A stretch of 64,000 nucleotides of DNA from Homoserinibacter gongjuensis (lineage in GTDB: Bacteria; Actinomycetota; Actinomycetes; Actinomycetales; Microbacteriaceae), in the NCBI RefSeq assembly GCF_030161875.1, contig NZ_BSVA01000001.1, forward strand, positions 868,001-932,000, read 5' to 3'. Positions 63,859-64,000 of the stretch are shown here, one piece after another (within the stretch, counting starts at the first letter, position 1; the number at the start of each line of letters is the position of its first letter). The notes under the pieces are model-generated. The model was not told where the DNA came from. It ran no database searches and saw nothing but the letters and a program-made list of their open reading frames with translations. Both the position numbers and the translations under genes were made by a program.

Positions 63859-64000
63859 GTGATCGACCCGCGCGACTTCTCTCCGTGGGATTTCTGGGAC
63901 GGTGCTTCCGAATCGGATGCCGCGGCGCAGCTCGCGCACCAGTCGGCGCTGCGGAAGACGCATCCGGGTTGGCGCCTCGGCGACCGCTGCTTTCTCTCCC
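63859..64000 (+). CDS. Partial CDS, possibly hexapeptide-repeat acetyltransferase (cut by window edge)
   Basis: Starts at a GTG 3 bp after the regulator stop and is open to the window end (MIDPRDFSPWDFWDGASESD ... HPGWRLGDRCFLS). The GWRLGDRCFLS segment resembles the beginning of left-handed beta-helix acyltransferases, but only 47 residues are visible. If correct, it could modify sugars of the locus. Low certainty about function; the frame itself is convincing by context. Confidence 0.55.
   Translation, partial: MIDPRDFSPWDFWDGASESDAAAQLAHQSALRKTHPGWRLGDRCFLS

Overview
The window is very GC-rich actinobacterial chromosome, most like Microbacteriaceae. The signs are pervasive GC-rich codon use, frequent ggatgc/gcatcc words, a RamB-type regulator beside the glyoxylate shunt, DUF222/HNH and DUF6766 proteins, several apparently leaderless mRNAs, and short 'GGTTTCGA...GCTCCTCAACC' palindromic repeats between genes. 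No species can be named from sequence alone. There is one tRNA (Arg-ACG); there is no rRNA, CRISPR array, insertion sequence, prophage or plasmid feature.

Layout. 1-4062: a carbohydrate ABC operon (binding protein, two permeases, Gfo/Idh/MocA oxidoreductase) behind a near-consensus promoter, then a PLP aminotransferase (4059-5264). 5363-12198: TetR, SDR, a degenerate adenylate-kinase-like gene, malate synthase, isocitrate lyase and a divergent RamB-like regulator. 12223-23301: two disordered small proteins, then a glycan locus (six-hairpin glycosidase, ABC transporter, LacI regulator, divergent GH127 beta-L-arabinofuranosidase, secreted clan-A glycosidase with ricin-type domains) carrying three copies of one LacI palindrome. 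23355-26921: thiolase plus two-subunit CoA-transferase with a divergent IclR regulator. 26926-41372: mixed region with an alpha/beta hydrolase/TetR pair, a lipoprotein/NRAMP-like/PRC-barrel operon, a LAATG-anchored surface protein, a large LuxR regulator, small stress-like proteins, the tRNA, a lone winged-helix protein and an HNH/DUF222 protein. 41534-49234: sugar kinase, GH38 alpha-mannosidase, GPH symporter, NAD-dependent epimerase and patatin, with repeat clusters. 49404-64000: a complete unsaturated-uronate utilisation locus.

The uronate locus is the most coherent system. A DeoR-HTH/LacI-sensor hybrid regulator and an imperfect palindrome sit at a divergent promoter. Leftward runs an 11-gene operon: DUF2264, binding protein, two permeases, YesL-like protein, GH88, FAH-family protein, KduD, KduI, KDG kinase, KDPG aldolase. 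Rightward run a heparinase II/III-like lyase, the regulator and a truncated gene. Oligosaccharides would be imported whole, cut in the cytoplasm to unsaturated uronate, and converted to pyruvate and glyceraldehyde-3-phosphate. The polysaccharide itself is not identifiable from the sequence.

Quality caveat: about twenty genes are broken by single-base indels, nearly all in runs of C or G, while both halves stay conserved. This looks like uncorrected sequencing error rather than gene decay. I give the full inferred span of each such gene and mark the break.
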